From Nectonema munidae (taxonomy: Eukaryota > Nematomorpha > Nectonematoida > Nectonematidae): a stretch of DNA of 64,000 bases. Each line of letters begins with the position of its first letter. Within the stretch, counting starts at the first letter, position 1. A program made the translations under genes and the position numbers. The notes below the pieces were generated by a model. The model made no database searches and had not been told where the DNA came from. It saw only the letters and a program-made list of their open reading frames with translations. Below are positions 62,430-64,000 of the stretch, piece by piece. The stretch lies in NCBI GenBank assembly GCA_030549495.1, contig JAUIRK010000896.1:1037501-1101500 (forward strand). Reading direction: 5' to 3'.

Positions 62430-64000
62430 AATTAGCCAGGATCATCTTTTAAAAAAAGAAAAACTTACCATTATCATAATGAATGGGAAGAGAACTACTT
62501 TTTTGTAATGAACAATAACAAGTGTTTATGTTTAATTTGTAAGGGAATAGTTGCATTGCCTAAAAAAGCGAATGTGGAGAGACATTTTTTAAAGTTCACA
62601 AAAATTATTCTATTGATTTTCCACAAAATACAGCCTTAAGAAGATCAAAAGTTAAACAACTCAAAGTAGAATTGCTTGAACAACAAAATAGATTTTTTAA
62701 ATACAACACAAGCTCAAAATCTGCTACAATCGCTTCATTCAAAATTACTCAAACATTAATTAAACATAACAAATCTTTTAGCGATGAAGAAATAGTAAAA
62801 TAAGCTCTCATCAAAGCGGGAGATGTTTTATTTGAAAACTTCAAAAATAAGTCTGAAATTATGACATGTATAAATAACTTGTCATTGTCACGAAATACTA
62901 TTATGCGAAGAACAAAGGATATCAGTCAAGATCTTGAACAAGCTCTACAAATTAATGTTGATAAGTGCGTTGTTCTCTCATTACAGTTTGACGAGTCGAC
63001 TGACTTTATTGGCCCTGCTCAACTCTGTGTTTTCATCAGAATGGTTTTTATTGACATGTCAGCCGTAGAAGAGTTGTTAACAATAATTCTAATGAATGAA
63101 CGCACTAGAGGTGAAGATATTTTCAACTCATTCAAAGAATTTATATCACTTACAAATTTTCCAATTTCCAAACTGGTTTCAATTACAACAGAAGGTGCCC
63201 CTGCAAAGACTGGTTGCAATAATGGCTTTATTTCTCGTTGTAAGCGCGATGAAAAGTTTCCCAGATTTATTGATTATCATTGCATCATACATAATTAAGT
63301 CCTATGCTAAAAAGATTTAAACTTTCATCATGACATTGACATAGCGTTCAAAACTGTCAACTACATCAGGTCAAAGAGTTTATGGCGTCGAGAGTTTCGT
63401 GCTTTGCTAAAAGAGTGTGGAGAAGAACACAATGAATTGCTTTTACACACAGATGTTAGATGGCTAAGCCGTGCTAAGTTTTTGACTCATTTCAGAGAAC
63501 TATTACCAAAAGTTAGCATTTTTCTTGAAACTAAAAAAATTCAATATGTTCAATTGAGTGATTCAGAATGGCGCTGCGATCTAGCTTTTTTTTTGCGACG
63601 TTACTGAGAAGGTAAGCCTACTAAATACCCAATTACAAGGCAAAGATAAATCAATAATTGAAATGGTTAGTCATGTAAATTCATTTAAAGAAAAGTTGAA
63701 TATATAACTTAAACAAATGGAACGTGGTGACTTAAAACATTTTCCGAATTTAGATGACGAAAGGGGTGCTGAAAAAAGATTAAATGTCGATAGTTATGTA
63801 ACTAGTCTAAGAAATCTCATTAATGAATTTGAAAAAAGATTCGAAAGTTTAAATAATATTGAAAGTATCACCACTTTTCTAGTAAACCCCTTCGAAGACG
63901 ACGTGAGTATTGAATTTTTAGCTAAAAAAATTGGCGACTTTTTACAAATTGGCAATTTGGCTGAATTAGAAGAAGAACTTATAAATATAAAATGTGACTT
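62430..64000 (+). mobile_element. hAT transposon, GTF2IRD2-like transposase, runs off the right edge
   Basis: Visible in order: KKRKTYHYHNEWEENYFFV, a BED-type finger (CLCLICKGIVALPKKANVER), TIASFKITQTLIKHNKSFSD, SLSRNTIMRRTKDISQDLEQ, SLQFDESTDFIGPAQLCVF (DESTD, catalytic Asp), RGEDIFNSFKEFI, TTEGAPAKTG (usually TTDGAPAM; second acidic position Glu instead of Asp), VNYIRSKSLWRREFRALLKE, LLLHTDVRWLSRAKFLTHF and NPFEDDVSIEFLAKKIGDFL. The dimerisation domain would lie beyond 64000. About five or six stops or frameshifts, so young but inactive. Confidence 0.9.

Overview
The window is AT-rich (roughly 70% A+T by eye), intron-rich and crowded with eukaryotic transposable elements. It is animal nuclear DNA. 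The mix of piggyBac, hAT/ZBED-like, Mutator, Merlin, Tigger, RTE-like LINE, Bel/Pao and tRNA-derived SINE remains, with long introns in a GH38 gene, fits an invertebrate with a bloated AT-rich genome; a copepod-like arthropod or a hydrozoan are my best guesses. The sequence alone does not prove the taxon.

The backbone of the window is a single host gene on the minus strand: a lysosomal-type alpha-mannosidase (glycoside hydrolase family 38). I recognise 14 exons between 48378 and 7585, all in order, nearly all with GT/AG borders and matching reading phases at every junction I can test. Together they encode about 743 residues of a protein that is usually about 1000. All catalytic and zinc-binding residues I can check are kept. 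The signal-peptide exon, one exon in the middle (between 29968 and 25314) and the C-terminal part were not found. The first and last probably lie outside the window or in exons I cannot recognise.

Almost everything else sits inside the introns of this gene or in its immediate flanks. 1-7.4 kb: a piggyBac transposase (at the left edge) and the 5' half of an RTE-like LINE. 8-11 kb: a ZBED-type hAT fragment and a second, different piggyBac carrying a 58-nt intron. 13-18 kb: a Merlin MITE with a perfect 8-bp target duplication, a piggyBac-type MITE and a 2.4-kb GC-rich island of unknown origin. 22-26 kb: a GTF2IRD2-like hAT fossil and a Bel/Pao fragment. 33-38 kb: a 5'-truncated LINE with an 11-bp duplication, an unclassified conserved ORF relic and a nearly full-length hAT. 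39-48 kb: a SINE, a hAT relic with an 8-bp duplication and a 2.6-kb Mutator-like element with a 9-bp duplication and tandem-repeat termini.

48.4-64 kb lies upstream of the first recognised exon. It holds a hAT MITE with a Merlin-like MITE inside it, a Merlin transposase, a LINE tail that has grown into about 430 bp of GAT repeat, a Tigger element flanked by TA, a second SINE copy, a foldback hairpin, and a near-intact GTF2IRD2-like hAT running off the right edge. No prokaryotic features, rRNA genes or CRISPR arrays are present.
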